Shown: one piece after another, positions 13,408 to 25,397 of the stretch
Layout: every line of letters starts with the position of its first letter
Numbering within the stretch: position 1 is the first letter of the stretch
DNA from: Cryptomeria japonica
Lineage: Eukaryota; Streptophyta; Pinopsida; Cupressales; Cupressaceae
Direction of reading: 5' to 3'
Assembly (NCBI RefSeq): GCF_030272615.1
Contig: NC_081412.1
Location: forward strand, 100,563,796-100,627,795
DNA: 64,000 nucleotides
Translations under genes and position numbers: made by a program
The notes under the pieces: model-generated
What the model saw: only the letters and a program-made list of their open reading frames with translations
Told to the model about the DNA's origin: nothing
Database searches by the model: none

Positions 13408-13688
13408 TACTACAAGTAATGCGTATGGGGCTTTGATAAGTTAAAAGCATGTATGAGGTACTAGGAATATTGGCATTGGTTTGTTGAGCATTTTTAGGGA
13501 CTTAAAATTATGCACAAGGTTATTGAACATACCGCATATGCGGTTCTTGGACATACTTTTAGTTGCCCAACAGCCTCAACAACCTCAAAAGAAGTTTTTG
13601 AGGTCATTGAAGGCCCCACTGCAACTTTTACTGCGCTTTAGTGATAATTTTATATGTAGAAGTAAGTGAAATTTTTGTTTTGCATGAT
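13408..13688. repeat. inner end of left inverted arm
   Basis: TACTACAAGTAATGCGTATG through GTTTTGCATGAT matches 16775-17057 in reverse complement, with scattered differences. It marks the boundary of the unique transposase core. Confidence 0.85.
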
Positions 13689-13863
13689 TTCAAATGATTG
13701 AATTGTTGTTCTTATTAGTTTGGTTAATTTTATTATGATTGTTTAATAGTTTTGATTTTAAAAAATAATGATAATTCTCAATTTTATGGTTATTTGATTA
13801 TTTAAGAACTTTTGTTTACATATATATGTAATATGATTCTATCTAGGATAGTTGATATTAACG

Positions 13864-16695
13864 ATGGGAAAGAACAAGTGAGGAATGGTGGAACAATGAG
13901 AGGCTGAAAAGGAAAGACAAAGGCACTGTATGAAGAAATTATGTGACATAAGAATGATGAGACAAGAAGGTACATCATCCTCAACTTCTCAATTTGATTT
14001 ATCAAATGAACATAATACAATTGAAGAAGAGATCACAATGAATAATCAAACAAACGATGAAGATAGACCAACAACATTTGATTTACCGTATGAACCTAAT
14101 GCAATTGAAGAAGAGACCACATTGAATATTCAGTTAAATGATGAACATACACCGGCTCTATTTGATGCGATGAATGTACCTAATATATGCAATGCACTGA
14201 TGTTAACACCTTCTAGAATCATTTGTAGGAAACCAAAGTATCTAATTGACATTGATGAAAATATTTTGAAGCCAATGACCAATAAAATGAATGAACTTGT
14301 AGGAGAATGGTTAAAATAATATGGAAAAACTATTTTGAAAACTTAAATCAAACTGCAAGATGCCAATTAATTGTTGAAATGATTAAAAATTTGAATTTTG
14401 GAGAGACAATGAAAATTTTAGGCCTAAGATCATCCGAAAGTACTAGCGAAAGAACTATTGTGAGAAACCTATAAATGATGCATATCAAGCTATTGGTTCA
14501 AAATCACGTACTAAAGATTCTAATGTTACTCAACATGTTATTACATCAACCATAATGAGCAAGAAAATAAAAGAAGATCATTTGGTAAGCAAAACAAGTT
14601 AGTCATTAAACATAAGTAGAACAACATTACGTAAATCATTAGATAGGAGGGAGAAAATAGAGGATCCTAACAATAATTCTCTATGAGCATTCTCAGGTAG
14701 ACTACCAAGCAAAGACAATGTTGATGCACCAAGAACATTAATTGAAACTTTTTGGCATGACAACACAAGGGTTTTGCCAAACCAAAGAGATCCTGTTAGA
14801 AGGCGAATTAGATCTAGAAATCGTGAACCACATGCCAAACACTATTTGGATATGACTCAAACAAAATTTTATGAAAGATTCCTTCAAAAGTTTCCTCAAA
14901 TAAGAATTAATCAAAGAGTTTTTGAAATGGCAAAACCTTTAAATGATTAATCATGTACACACCACGTGTTGTTGTAGGATGCATATTGAATTTTCCATGC
15001 ACTATGATATTTATCGTCATATATGTTGTACTTTGCACACTAATGATGTTTTATAGAAATGCAATATACAACCACCTCCTAAGTCACCAAAAGAATTTAT
15101 TTCAAGTGTGTTATGTAAAAGAGATGATGGTTGCATTTATTATAAGATGATGTGTTTGAAAGGTTCTTGTGCTACATGTGGTGGTTTGCAACATTTGCCA
15201 AGATGTCTACATTTGGATAGAACACATAAAATTGGTAAGAAACTAGTATCTTTTGGAAAGTACAAGACAGTGACATATGGGGTTAAAGATGGAAAAGAAT
15301 TGAAGAGATGTGAGTTAGTGAAAAATGATATATGTGTAGCAAATTTTATGAGAACATTTAAAGAGAAACTAGTTTATGAGTACATAATGCTTACACATAG
15401 AGCTCGGTGGATAGATGAGCAATTAAAGTTTCTATTTTTGTACACATATCATTCTTACATGCAGATGATAGCACAGAGGAGGATAGAAAGGTTCCGAGAG
15501 AGTATCACTTCTACATAAGTGATGATCGTACACATTCATCAGAGTTTGTGCAAGGATTCTTTAAATTTTCCTATGATAGTTTAAGGGAAAGGAACATATG
15601 ATACAAGCAACACATAATATGGTTAGATAATTGCACCTTACAATTCAAAAATGCAAGGATGTTCTATTGGTTGAGTAGGATGCATGTTACAAGTGATGTA
15701 CAATATTTTTGGAATTTCACTAAGGCTGGACATGGAAAGGGAGAACACTATGGTGTAGGAGCATACCTGAAAAGAGCCCTACCTAGAGAGAAATTGAAGT
15801 ATGAAGGTGGTGTTGAGTTGATAGATGCAACAACAAGTGTGCGATGGTGTAACTCTACAATGGGACCAGGTAATGCAGGTATGCCAATGGTTCATAGATA
15901 TTTTTGGTTGATCACTGAATCTGACAATGAAAACTATCAATATTGTTGTATAGTTGCAGGATCCGGTGACATGCACTCATTTCGAAGTTCAAATGCAAGT
16001 TCATAGGTAATTTATACTAGATAGATTATATGTTTTTTTCTCTTCATGCATGTATTTTTTGTGGGAAGAATGTGAATCACAAGACTGGGTTGAAAAATGG
16101 TCTTGTAGACCATTGTTTCCCATTGATACCTATCAAATTCCTAGAGTATTACAGTTGAACCAGATGGAAGCATCAGTTGATTTCGATCATGTATCCGACC
16201 TAGTGGAACCAGGTGATTTTTTGGGTAGTTTTATTGTAGGAATTGTTTTTGGTTCATTTGTTACATAAAACATTATTTTTGGTATTAATTATCATTCTAT
16301 AATATGTAGGTCATGTGTATGTAGTTGTTGCAGAGGAGAACAATGAAGAAGGAACGGATTAATTTTTATGTCGTTGTATTGAGCCTAAGAGAAAATTGAC
16401 AACCACAATCATTCATGGAGAGGGTATTGAGTATCTAGTAGGGTCTATTGTCATGATAGGCACATGGCTTAGAAGATACCCTATCAAGAATTCTAATGTT
16501 TGGTTGTTCAAGGACTTTGAAACACATAGACATATTCTTCATTTCTCCAACCTTGTTGTTGCAACAAATATTCATTTGATTAAGTATAATGGTAGACCTC
16601 ATAACAAGATTTTATGGACAATTCATGAATTTGACCATGAGGCAATACATGACACAATATGGGTTAGATCCAATCCAAAAGGCTCACTTGATTGA
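13864..16695 (+). pseudogene. transposase-like protein of the DNA transposon (decayed)
   Basis: ATG at 13864 (MGKNK; two early TGA codons look like decayed CGA). The open frame resumes at 13930 and the last exon ends at 16695. Recognisable blocks are FWHDNTRVLPNQRDPVRRR (about 14738), a Cys/His block with CATCGGLQHLPRC (about 15175), IWLDNCTLQFKNARMFYWLS (about 15620) and HGKGEHYGVGAYLKR (about 15733). From memory of eukaryotic transposase-like proteins these correspond to a D-x-C-x2-Q-(F/Y)-K block and an HGKG-x2-DG-x-G-x3-KR block. The Asp of the second is Tyr here. A plausible phase-1 intron spans 16213-16309. Frameshifts and stops make it inactive. It occupies the unique core between the inverted arms. 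Confidence 0.65.
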
Positions 16696-16774
16696 TTCTA
16701 TGGTTCAGGGTAGAATCATTTTGAGAATTTTGTATATATCGTCAGCGAATTGTTCTATATTCATTTTTTGTATA

Positions 16775-17057
16775 ATCATGCAAAACAAAAATTTCACTTC
16801 TACATATAAAACTGTCAGAGAAGCGCAGTAACAGTTGCAGTGGGGCCTTCAACGACCTTAAAAACTTCTTTTGAGGCCATTGAGGTTGTTGGGAAACTAA
16901 AAGTATGTCCAATAATTGTGTATGTGGTATGTTCAGTAACCCCTACACACTTTTAGTCCCTAAAAATGCTCAATGGACCAATGTCCATATTCCCAATACC
17001 TCGTACGCACTTTTAACTTATCAAAACCCTTTATGCATTACTTGTAGTAAAGAAAAT
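16775..17057. repeat. inner end of right inverted arm
   Basis: Reverse complement of 13408-13688. Together they bracket a 3.1-kb unique core holding the transposase-like gene. Confidence 0.85.
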
Positions 17058-17069
17058 TTGAAGGAAAAG

Positions 17070-17219
17070 GGAGGGAGGGAGAGAGAGAGGGAGAGAGAGG
17101 GAGAGAAAGGGGAGAGGGAGAGGGATGGAGAGGGAGAGAGGGAGAGAGAGAGAGAGAGGCGGGGGCAAGAGATAGGATGGAGAGGGAGAGGGAGCGAGAG
17201 GGAGAGAAAGGGGGAGAGG

Positions 17220-17284
<65 letters not shown>

Positions 17285-17315
17285 GGAGAGAGAGGGAGAG
17301 GGAGGGAGAAAAAGG

Positions 17316-17355
<40 letters not shown>
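17070..17355. repeat. GA-rich microsatellite tracts
   Basis: (GA)n and GGAGAG-type repeats with pure (GA)n at about 17224-17275 and 17320-17354. The Glu-Arg-rich open frames here are repeat readings. From 17356 to 17869 I see only non-coding arm sequence. Confidence 0.9.
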
Positions 17356-17357
<2 letters not shown>

Positions 17358-17869
17358 TCAGATTAAGGACATTTCATTGTCTTTTGTTTTATAATATATT
17401 GGTAGGTGAACAAGCCAAATTTTTTTGGGGCCATGTTTGAAGGGGATCTGATGGTTCAAAAGAAAGAAGTGATTGTGATAAAGGAGGTGGGAGATAAGAT
17501 TATTATGTTCCAAGTGGTATATAATGAGGGTTAAATAGAATATAGTGATGAAAGAGGTGGGAGGAGAAAGTATTGTATTTTAGGTTGTAGGATTCATGGA
17601 GAATGGAAGAGTAGAAGTGATAGTGGAGGAGGTAGGAGGAGAAAGCTTGAAAGTGTTTCTGACTTTTCTCTACACAAGAAAAGTGGGTGATAATGAAATT
17701 TTTGCCAATTATAAACAATTTGTGAGGCTTGCAGCCAATTTTTCAGATAAAGAAGTTGTTTACCAAGTTGAATTTGTGTATGGATAGGGTATGGAGGAAG
17801 GGAGAGAGGGGGAGCATGTTGGTTTGTTATTTTTGTAAGCAGTATTGGTACTGCTTTTTATATTGTAAT

Positions 17870-19036
17870 TGTAGTGTCATAAAATTGCGACCCTAGCAAT
17901 TTTAACCATATTTGAGGTCCTCACCTTAGCGACAACATCTTCCTTCCCAACCGGGACTTCTCTTTGCATTTCCACCTTGAACCTTTCCTTATTAAAGCCC
18001 TGAGATGACCTCAGGACCCTGTCCGGACCCCAAGATAGGGAAGGACAAGGGCATGACACCCCTATTCCCCCCTCTTAGGGTGGTCCCAAGATAGGTCCCT
18101 CCAGTCCTATCTGCATTTGGGGATTCCGAACTTCCCCGATGTCAGCCTTTGGTGAATTGATCCTTTGAGGCATGTATAAAAGGGATTTGGTCCTCTTATT
18201 TGCATATACATGAATGGGTGATACAAAAGAGACAAATGAGGAAATATACACAATAGGTGAAGTTTGAGCATTTGAGTCTTCAAGCATTGATCAAGTCTTC
18301 TTCATGTGTCTTCTTCATTCATCCATTGGAGCAACATTCACAACATTCATTGGCAAGCATATGCATGTGTGTTAGGGTTTTATCATGTTACATGCCATTG
18401 CATACAATATTTGTGATTACATTCAAGAAGAAAAGCAACCATTATCAATAAATTGTAGATCTATAGGGTATACATTTCCATTGTTTACATTCAAGCATCT
18501 ACAATTACTTTCTTTCAAGGTTGATTCCTCAACCAAGGTTTGACTAAGGTAAACCCCTATCCAAAACCCTTCTTCCCCTCTTTTATGTGTGTAGGTTGCA
18601 TGTGCGTAGCTGTAATTGCAGGTTTGGGCTTCATTTGTAGATACGGAGAAATCCTTTTCATTTCGTGGAATTTTGTTAGGACCATGGACACTTTCAGCAC
18701 AGTCCTGAAAACTTCTCAAATTTGTAGGGCAGATCCGTACTAGACTAGATATCTCAGATCCGAAGTTACAGCGTGATCCCAAACTGTTAACCCCTCATTT
18801 CATCTCTCTCTTTTACATACTCAACAAGTCAACTTTCTCATTTACAAAAGAGGGTAAATCACACTTCAACCCTTGCAATCCACCTGGAATTCACATCCTT
18901 GTTTCCCTTGGATTTGGATCTAGTGGATTCAATCCCCTCTTTTGATTGTAAAGTCTTTCTAAGTGAAAATCATCCTAGTGGATTCCTTTCTCTCTCCTTG
19001 GTGGGGAGTCACTAAGATCCAATTTTCCACTTTACA
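17870..19036 (+). mobile_element. solo LTR, TSD GTAAT
   Basis: Starts TGTAGTGTCATAAAATTGCG and ends CCACTTTACA, 1167 bp, flanked by GTAAT at 17865-17869 and 19037-19041. Removing it restores the ATATTGTAATAATGGTTCAT unit seen elsewhere in the array. No internal region is present, as after LTR-LTR recombination. TATAAAAGG at about 18175 could be the LTR TATA box. The sequence is unlike LTRs A-E and may be Ty3/gypsy, but that is a guess. Strand is assigned from the putative TATA box. Confidence 0.85.
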
Positions 19037-19087
19037 GTAATAATGGTTCATCTTGCCACCTTAGGACACCATATGACCCCTTAGGAC

Positions 19088-20186
19088 TGTTGGCTTGATG
19101 ATAATTGTAATGTATTCATCACTTGTTGTCATTGATGAAACACTCTCACACACATATATGTTTACATTGACTACCGGTGTAACTTCAATTGGTTTACACT
19201 ACCAACCGGTATGCTTAAGGTCTATCTCTAACCGGTACTTTGTGTCAACTAGTATGGGCCTAAGAGATAACCTGTGGTAACACTAAGTCAACATCAAAGT
19301 GAAGATAAAGTTGAAGGTGAAGATCAAGTGGAAGATTCTAGGATAATGATTCAGTAGTTTTATTCCAACTGGTATTGACTGCTCTAACTGGTATCTGATT
19401 TTTGGATGTGTTACCAGGACCATTTGTTTGGTGGTCATTTTTATGATGAGTTATGTTTAAATGTCTAGAATCATTGCACCTAGGAAATTGTAATCCTATG
19501 GCTGACATAAGGTTTGAATTTCTATTTAAAGACATCTTAGTGAAGCATTTTATAAGAGATGAAAAAAGAGAGAACAGATATAGAAGAGGTGATCTATGCA
19601 AATACCTTTGCTAAAGAGCAATAAGTGTTTAGATGGAGAGGAGTGTTGAATGTACTTAGAATGATCTGATCAAGCAAGTTTTGTGTTACTCAGAATAGAT
19701 CAAATCTTTCTTGTTGTTTTCTAATCATTACAACAGAATAAAATCCCCTATCCGGGTAAGCTCTAACAAGCTACATTGTACAAATCCTCTAACAAGGTGA
19801 TCCACTAGTTTGGATTCTAAAATCCTCCTGCAAGGTTACTCTTAATAGGGTATAAGCTTCTAATCAAGCTTGGGATCTCTAACAAGGTTCGCTCCTAGCA
19901 GAGCTCTTTGTAAGACCTTAACCGATCAGTTTTCTATTATTGAAGATAGTTAACTTGTGAGTTCCATCTCGCCGTGGTTTTTACCTATTTGGGTTTTCCA
20001 CGTATAAATACTTGTGTTATGGTGGATGTTCTACTTTATGTGGATGTTGTTATTTCATTTTGGATAGCATGTATTATTTCAAATTCTTAGTTAAGTACAT
20101 CTACCAGTTAGTGTTTAAAGTTGTGTGTGTTTTGGTGTCACTGATTCACTCCCCCCCCCCGCTCTTAGTGCTTTTCGAGACCATCA
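19088..20186 (+). repeat. 5' LTR of element B
   Basis: TGTTGGCTTGATGATAATTG to GAGACCATCA, 1099 bp, with a CCCCCCCCCCGCTCTTAGTG stretch near its end. Confidence 0.92.
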
Positions 20187-20188
20187 AT

Positions 20189-20201
20189 TGGTATCAAAGC
20201 C
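20189..20201 (+). other. primer-binding site of element B (tRNA-Met)
   Basis: TGGTATCAAAGCC, 2 nt after the LTR end. Confidence 0.88.
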
Positions 20202-20248
20202 TAACTTCTTTGAAGCCTAACCGCTTGGAAGGAAATCTTGAAACTACC

Positions 20249-21544
20249 ATGGGGAACAAAAGTTACTTCAAGATGGTTAGAGAGCTAGATGCTAGCAACA
20301 ATGAGATTGAATCCCTTAGGGGCAAACTAAAAGTTTCTCAAACCAAAAGGAGAGAGATATCTGAAAAACTATTAGAAATATATGATAACATTTTTTCAGA
20401 TGAAGCATCTATTGATGCTTTAGCAGAAGAAGTTGAAAAGTTGCAGGGTGAGAAACTGAATCTAAGAAGAGAGCTAGAAGGTCTCACTATTCGCATGAGT
20501 CAGGAACTAGAAGCCAGAAGAGCTGTTGAAGATCTTATCAAGGTAAGAGATCAAGAAATCATAAAGATCAAATAGGAAAAAGATACTATACATGACGACA
20601 TTATTGTTGAAATAGAAGAAAAGGAAAACCTAAAGGTAGATCTTGAGTTGGCATCATCTCTGCAAGAGAACCTATCTAAGCATAATGAAGATCTTGTCAA
20701 AAAGCTTACTGAAGCCAATGAGAAATTGGAGAAGTTCATCAAAAGTTCTACCATGCTGGAACAACAAATTCAATCACAGAGAATGAAGGGTGATATCTTT
20801 GGACTTGGTTTTCATACAACTGAAAAAGGTGAATCCTCTGGCACAAAGAGCAACAATCCAAAGAACAAAATTGCTTCTAAAGTCAATAAGAATACCAGTA
20901 AGAAGGCTTTTAAACATGTCTTCTTTGTTTGCCATAAGCCTAGTCATACTGCAAATGTTTGTAGGAACAAACCTAACAGAAATGCAAGTTACAATACTAA
21001 TGCTAGGTATGTGTCTAGAAAGTTTGAAGGACATTGCTACACTTGTGGAATGTATGGGCATAAACATATTGAGTGCAGATATGGATCAAACAATCCTATA
21101 CTACACATGCATCATAGATCATATGGTGACCGGACAAGGAATATTGATAACCGGGTAAACAGGAACTGGCAAAGATCTTATGGCAACCGGTTTAGTCCAT
21201 TTGAAATGGAAAAGGTAACAAATGTTGTTTGTACCTTTTGTAATAACCTTGGTCATGTGGCTATGAACTGTAGAAAAAGAATAGGAAGAGGAAATGCAGG
21301 ACCCTAGAGATCATTTGGTATGGTCTGTTACCACTGCAACAAACCGAGGCACCTGGCAAAGTTTTGCAAATCAAGAAACAGCAAACCAGTCAACTCTTTC
21401 AAGGATCAGAAAGGCAAACAAAAAATTGATGTTGAGGAAACAAGAGAAGATATGAAGCGGACTTGGAAGAAGAAAAGCAAAGAATTTCTTGTAGAGGAAA
21501 TCATTCCTTCACCTAGTGAAGAGAATCTAGCACCAGTGACTTAA
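20249..21544 (+). pseudogene. ORF1 of element B, gag-like zinc-knuckle protein
   Basis: ATG at 20249 (MGNKSYFKMVRELDASNNEI) lies 48 nt past the primer site and is preferred to an upstream ATG inside the LTR. It is one frame to the TAA at 21542, 431 codons, with TAG stops at 20573 and 21305. A coiled coil spans residues about 15-175, a basic linker follows, then four CX2CX4HX4C knuckles: CHKPSHTANVC-type (first Cys pair decayed), CYTCGMYGHKHIEC, CTFCNNLGHVAMNC and CYHCNKPRHLAKFC. It is a gag-type RNA-binding protein. Both stops are explained by CAG to TAG changes. Confidence 0.87.
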
Positions 21545-21993
21545 GCCTGTCTAACACGGCTAAGGGGAGCGTAATGGTAAAACTTTTTCGGACCCCTTTT
21601 GTAAAATGAGCAGGAAAGAATTTTTGAATTTTGAATTTTGGTGACTTTTTGTTGACGTGTTATTAACCGGTATTTCACTTAAGTGGTGAAATTAGGGTTT
21701 GTAACCTAAAAGTATGAGCATTTATTGCGGTTGGTAAAAAGGATAAAAACAAGTTTTACCTTATCATTTTTACCCTAACTCTTTTGAAAAAGGAAAATTG
21801 AAGTGATTGTAGAGTAGAGGAAGATTGTCTTGGTGGAAATTGGCAAATTGCTTTGTGATTAGAGAAATCAAGTTGAATTGGAAGTTGCAAAGAAGCGAAC
21901 GGGTGTGCATTTGAACAGTTCAATCGGGAAACGGAGCGCCGTGCAAGATTCTAGGTATTTCTTTGTATACCGCTTGAAACTTGTTTATCTAGA

Positions 21994-24900
21994 ATGGCAT
22001 CCACTTCTAAGTCTGTAGAGAGGTTTATGATCACTGTTGAGCTTGAGGAAGCTCTAAAGGCAGATGAAATTATGTCTTATAATGTGTTGTCGCAAGTCTC
22101 GAGTGGTGTCATGGTCAAAGTTGATTTGTCCAACTATATAGATTGCAAAATTGAATATTTGGGAACTCTTCACATCTATATTCAACTGAAATCACTCTGT
22201 AATAAGGATGGAAAGATTGAAACTAAATATGCTAGGGTTTTTGAAAAAGGGTTTCATAATGTTGCCTACTTTCTTGAAGACTTTGAGGATGAACACATAA
22301 GAATAATTTTGAGTCGAGTCCATGGAGAAAATATGTATCTAGAGAGGACTCACACAATAACCAAGGAGGCTATTAGGGTTGTAACGGGTTATTGCTCAAC
22401 TGGTGAAGTTCTTGTGTTGAGGAGAATTTCAAAAGATATTGTCTTCAAGTTAACCAGTTCTACATCCGATAGGCATGCTTTTTCTATCAATAATATTAGG
22501 GACCCTGTGGTGAAACTTGCAGCGATGGTGATAGGCTACCAAGTGTTTTACTCCAGTAGACTTAATAGTGTTCCATCTGCAACAATTCATATAGCACATA
22601 GAATGATAATTGGTAATGCAAATTATGATATTTGTGAAGCTATCAAACTCCAACTATTTCAAAATTTGAAATCCATTAAGAAGGACAATTCTTAGAAGTT
22701 CAAATATGGTCAGCTGTTAGTTGGGTTATTTTTCTACTTTCAAAACTTTCTACTAGGTATAGGTGACATTGAATGGTCCAAAGAACAACTGGTCAATGCA
22801 CAGATCAAGAATAACATTAAGGCTGTGAAGAATACTTTTTCAGCTACCACAAACAGGTACTTTAATGAATTCCAGAAGATGAGCTTGAGAATGAGGTTAC
22901 CTGAAGATGTGGTAAAACACTTTGAAAAAGACATAATCTTCACGATTACCACTGACTTTTTCTTGATGCAAGCAATTGAACCAAGGAAGGAAGAGATGGA
23001 AGATATGAGCTATGAGGTCAATCATGACTTACTGGTTGGCTATGCTAATACTCTATTAGCATCGCCCAAAGACAAAAAGAAGGCAAAATTGGACATCTTA
23101 GCAGTCCAAGTTGCACCAACTGAAACCGGTATTGCACCTGTAGCAAAAGGAAAATGAAAGCAAAAGAAATGTGATGAAAAATCTCCTGTGAAGAAGACTA
23201 CAAGGGTGACTCGGAGTGTCCTAACCAAGAAGGAACCAACACCTAAAATATCTGAGAAGAAGGAGAGTGTACCAAAGAAGAGGAATAGGAAATTGATTTT
23301 ACAACCAGAGTCTAAGGGTACAGATTCTGAAGAAGAACCTAAGAAGGAAAAATCAACCAGCAGAACACCTAAGAAGGTAAAGGTAGTGTCAAAGGCAACT
23401 ACACCTATAGACATTGCCACCTACAAACCTAGCACAACATTTGAGAGAACAATGAAGTCATTGGGAAGAAACAGGTTTGACAATGTCAAAGAACATTATG
23501 ATTCTTTTATTGAAGATGAGCAGAAGAAAGTACTCCAATAGGTAATAACCTACTTGGGTCATTACAGTAGATTTCCACATGATTTGGAGAAAGATATTTT
23601 AGTCTCTTTGTATAATACATTGTTAGATAAATGGGAAGCCATTCAATTAGAAAAGAAGATTTTTGATGAAGTATTTGTACAGTGTTTTCCCAATCTATCA
23701 TCAAATGGAATTAGTGCTTTAAATGAGGAATAAAAAGCATATTTTGATTTTAAAGTAAGAAGACTAAAGCTTCTTAATGCAAAAAGGTCAGTTGTTGAGT
23801 CTGAGACACATCAGCTAGCTTGTATAATCAAAAAGAGGGAAGATGTCATCCACTCAAGCAGTAAGGATGATACCACAGAAGATGTTCCTCGACCAGAAAT
23901 GGATGAAGAGGAAATTGTTCAAGTTGACGTAGTCTATCCAACCAAGAAGAAGAATGATTCCATTATTCTTGTTGATGAAGATATTCAGGACATAGTAGAC
24001 CTCTTTGGAGACATTACTGCACCAGATATGGATCCTCATACAATCACAGAAGTACAGGTTACATCAGGTGATCAACCAGGTAATCAACTAAAAGAGGTTA
24101 GTAAATCGGCAACTGAACAACTGGAGAAACCCCAATCTCCACCAGTCATTAAGACAACTCAAAAGGAGTTTACTGAGGAAGCCATTACTCAGCAAACATA
24201 AGATACAACAGAGAAGAACACAGAGAGAGCCATCGTTAAGAGTACACCCCCTGAACTGGCAAAGCCAGAACTACTTGATGATGATGATGAAGACTCTTTA
24301 AGTATTTCAGGACCTATTGACATGAATACCTTGAGTGCATCTGAAATGATGAATATTACTAATGTTATGCAATCTCGTGCACACAAGAAGAGATTGAAAG
24401 AGCAAAGAATTGAGGTAGAGACAATTCAGAATGCAATAGAAATTTTGTCTGGATTACTACCGGAAACCTTTGTCACACATCTTCCTACTCCTATCAGCAA
24501 ACTTGGTCAGTTAATTGCAGATGGATTTGATCAAATCAAATCGCTTGAAGATGCTGCTCAAATATCTGCAGAGAAGAGCCACAAGAAGGCATATGGAGAT
24601 AAATTGGCTAAGCACATTGAAAATAGTAAAATGACTTTATCTCATAATGGCAGTCTGTTAAAGAAATATATTGAATCTAGAGGAAAGTATCTTGCCTCTA
24701 CCTCCAATATTACTTTCTTTTATTCTGATATTTCTAAGAATCAAGTTGAAACTGAGTAGGAAATAGAAAGGTTATGCTAGGCATATGTCCCAATCCAAAA
24801 CTCTATTCATGCCTTTAACCGGTCTATCAATGAATTGCATGATAGACTGAATAGGAATGATAATGAGAGAGCTAAGAGATTCCAATCTCCAAGAGAGCTC

Positions 24901-25128
24901 AATAGTTAGCTCACCTCACAGATTGACATTCTTTAGAAAGCCTACCCCAGTGCAGAAGCTATTCTTGCTACTCCTGAAACCTGCAAGCTAGATCCAATGG
25001 AAGAATTCTATTCCCAGCTGTTGTCTACCTCTGAGTATATGGACAACATCTTGGAATCATGGAAGAATGCTCTATCCCAGATGAAGCAGAATTTCAATAA
25101 TATTTTCATGAGAATATCCAATGCATGA
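21994..25128 (+). pseudogene. ORF2 of element B, 1044-codon protein of unknown function
   Basis: ATG at 21994 (MASTSKSVERFMITVELEEA), TGA at 25126, one frame with no frameshift. The nine internal stops are TAG 22693, 23539, 24757, 24778, 24907 and 24934, TGA 23155, and TAA 23731 and 24199. The N-terminal block (about 1-280) has IILSRVHGENMYLERTHTIT, AAMVIGYQVFYSSRLNSV and FKYGQLLVGLFFYFQNF. A basic Lys/Arg/Thr linker (about 390-470) includes KKRNRK. A central acidic region with DDDDEDS precedes a helical C-terminus. Length, order and motif spacing match ORF2 of A. No enzyme motif is seen, and the function is unknown. Confidence 0.82.
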
Positions 25129-25385
25129 ATTTGTTTAAAATTGTAATAAATGTTGAACACTTGATACAAATTTTTTATATATATGTATATATTTTACTTT
25201 ATCATTTTGGCATTGTTTTCAAAGGGGGAGTAATAATATGTATGTGTGTTTTTGAAAATTTTGTATATATGCATGCATTAAGGGGGAGTATTGCATTAAA
25301 AGGGGAATATGAGTAAATATGTTGTGTATGCACACTTAGCGGTATTGTATTACTCTAAAAATTTCTTAGTGTTTCCATCAATGCC

Positions 25386-25397
25386 AAAGGGGGAGAT
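25386..25397 (+). other. polypurine tract of element B
   Basis: AAAGGGGGAGAT immediately before the LTR start TGTTGG. Upstream tracts at about 25224 (AAAGGGGGAG) and 25279 (AAGGGGGAG) give the same repeated pattern as in A and D. Confidence 0.88.

Noticed and set aside
17870-19036. Small open frames as genes (for example 18257-18451, 18540-18743)
   Set aside because: They lie entirely inside a solo LTR bounded by TSD GTAAT.
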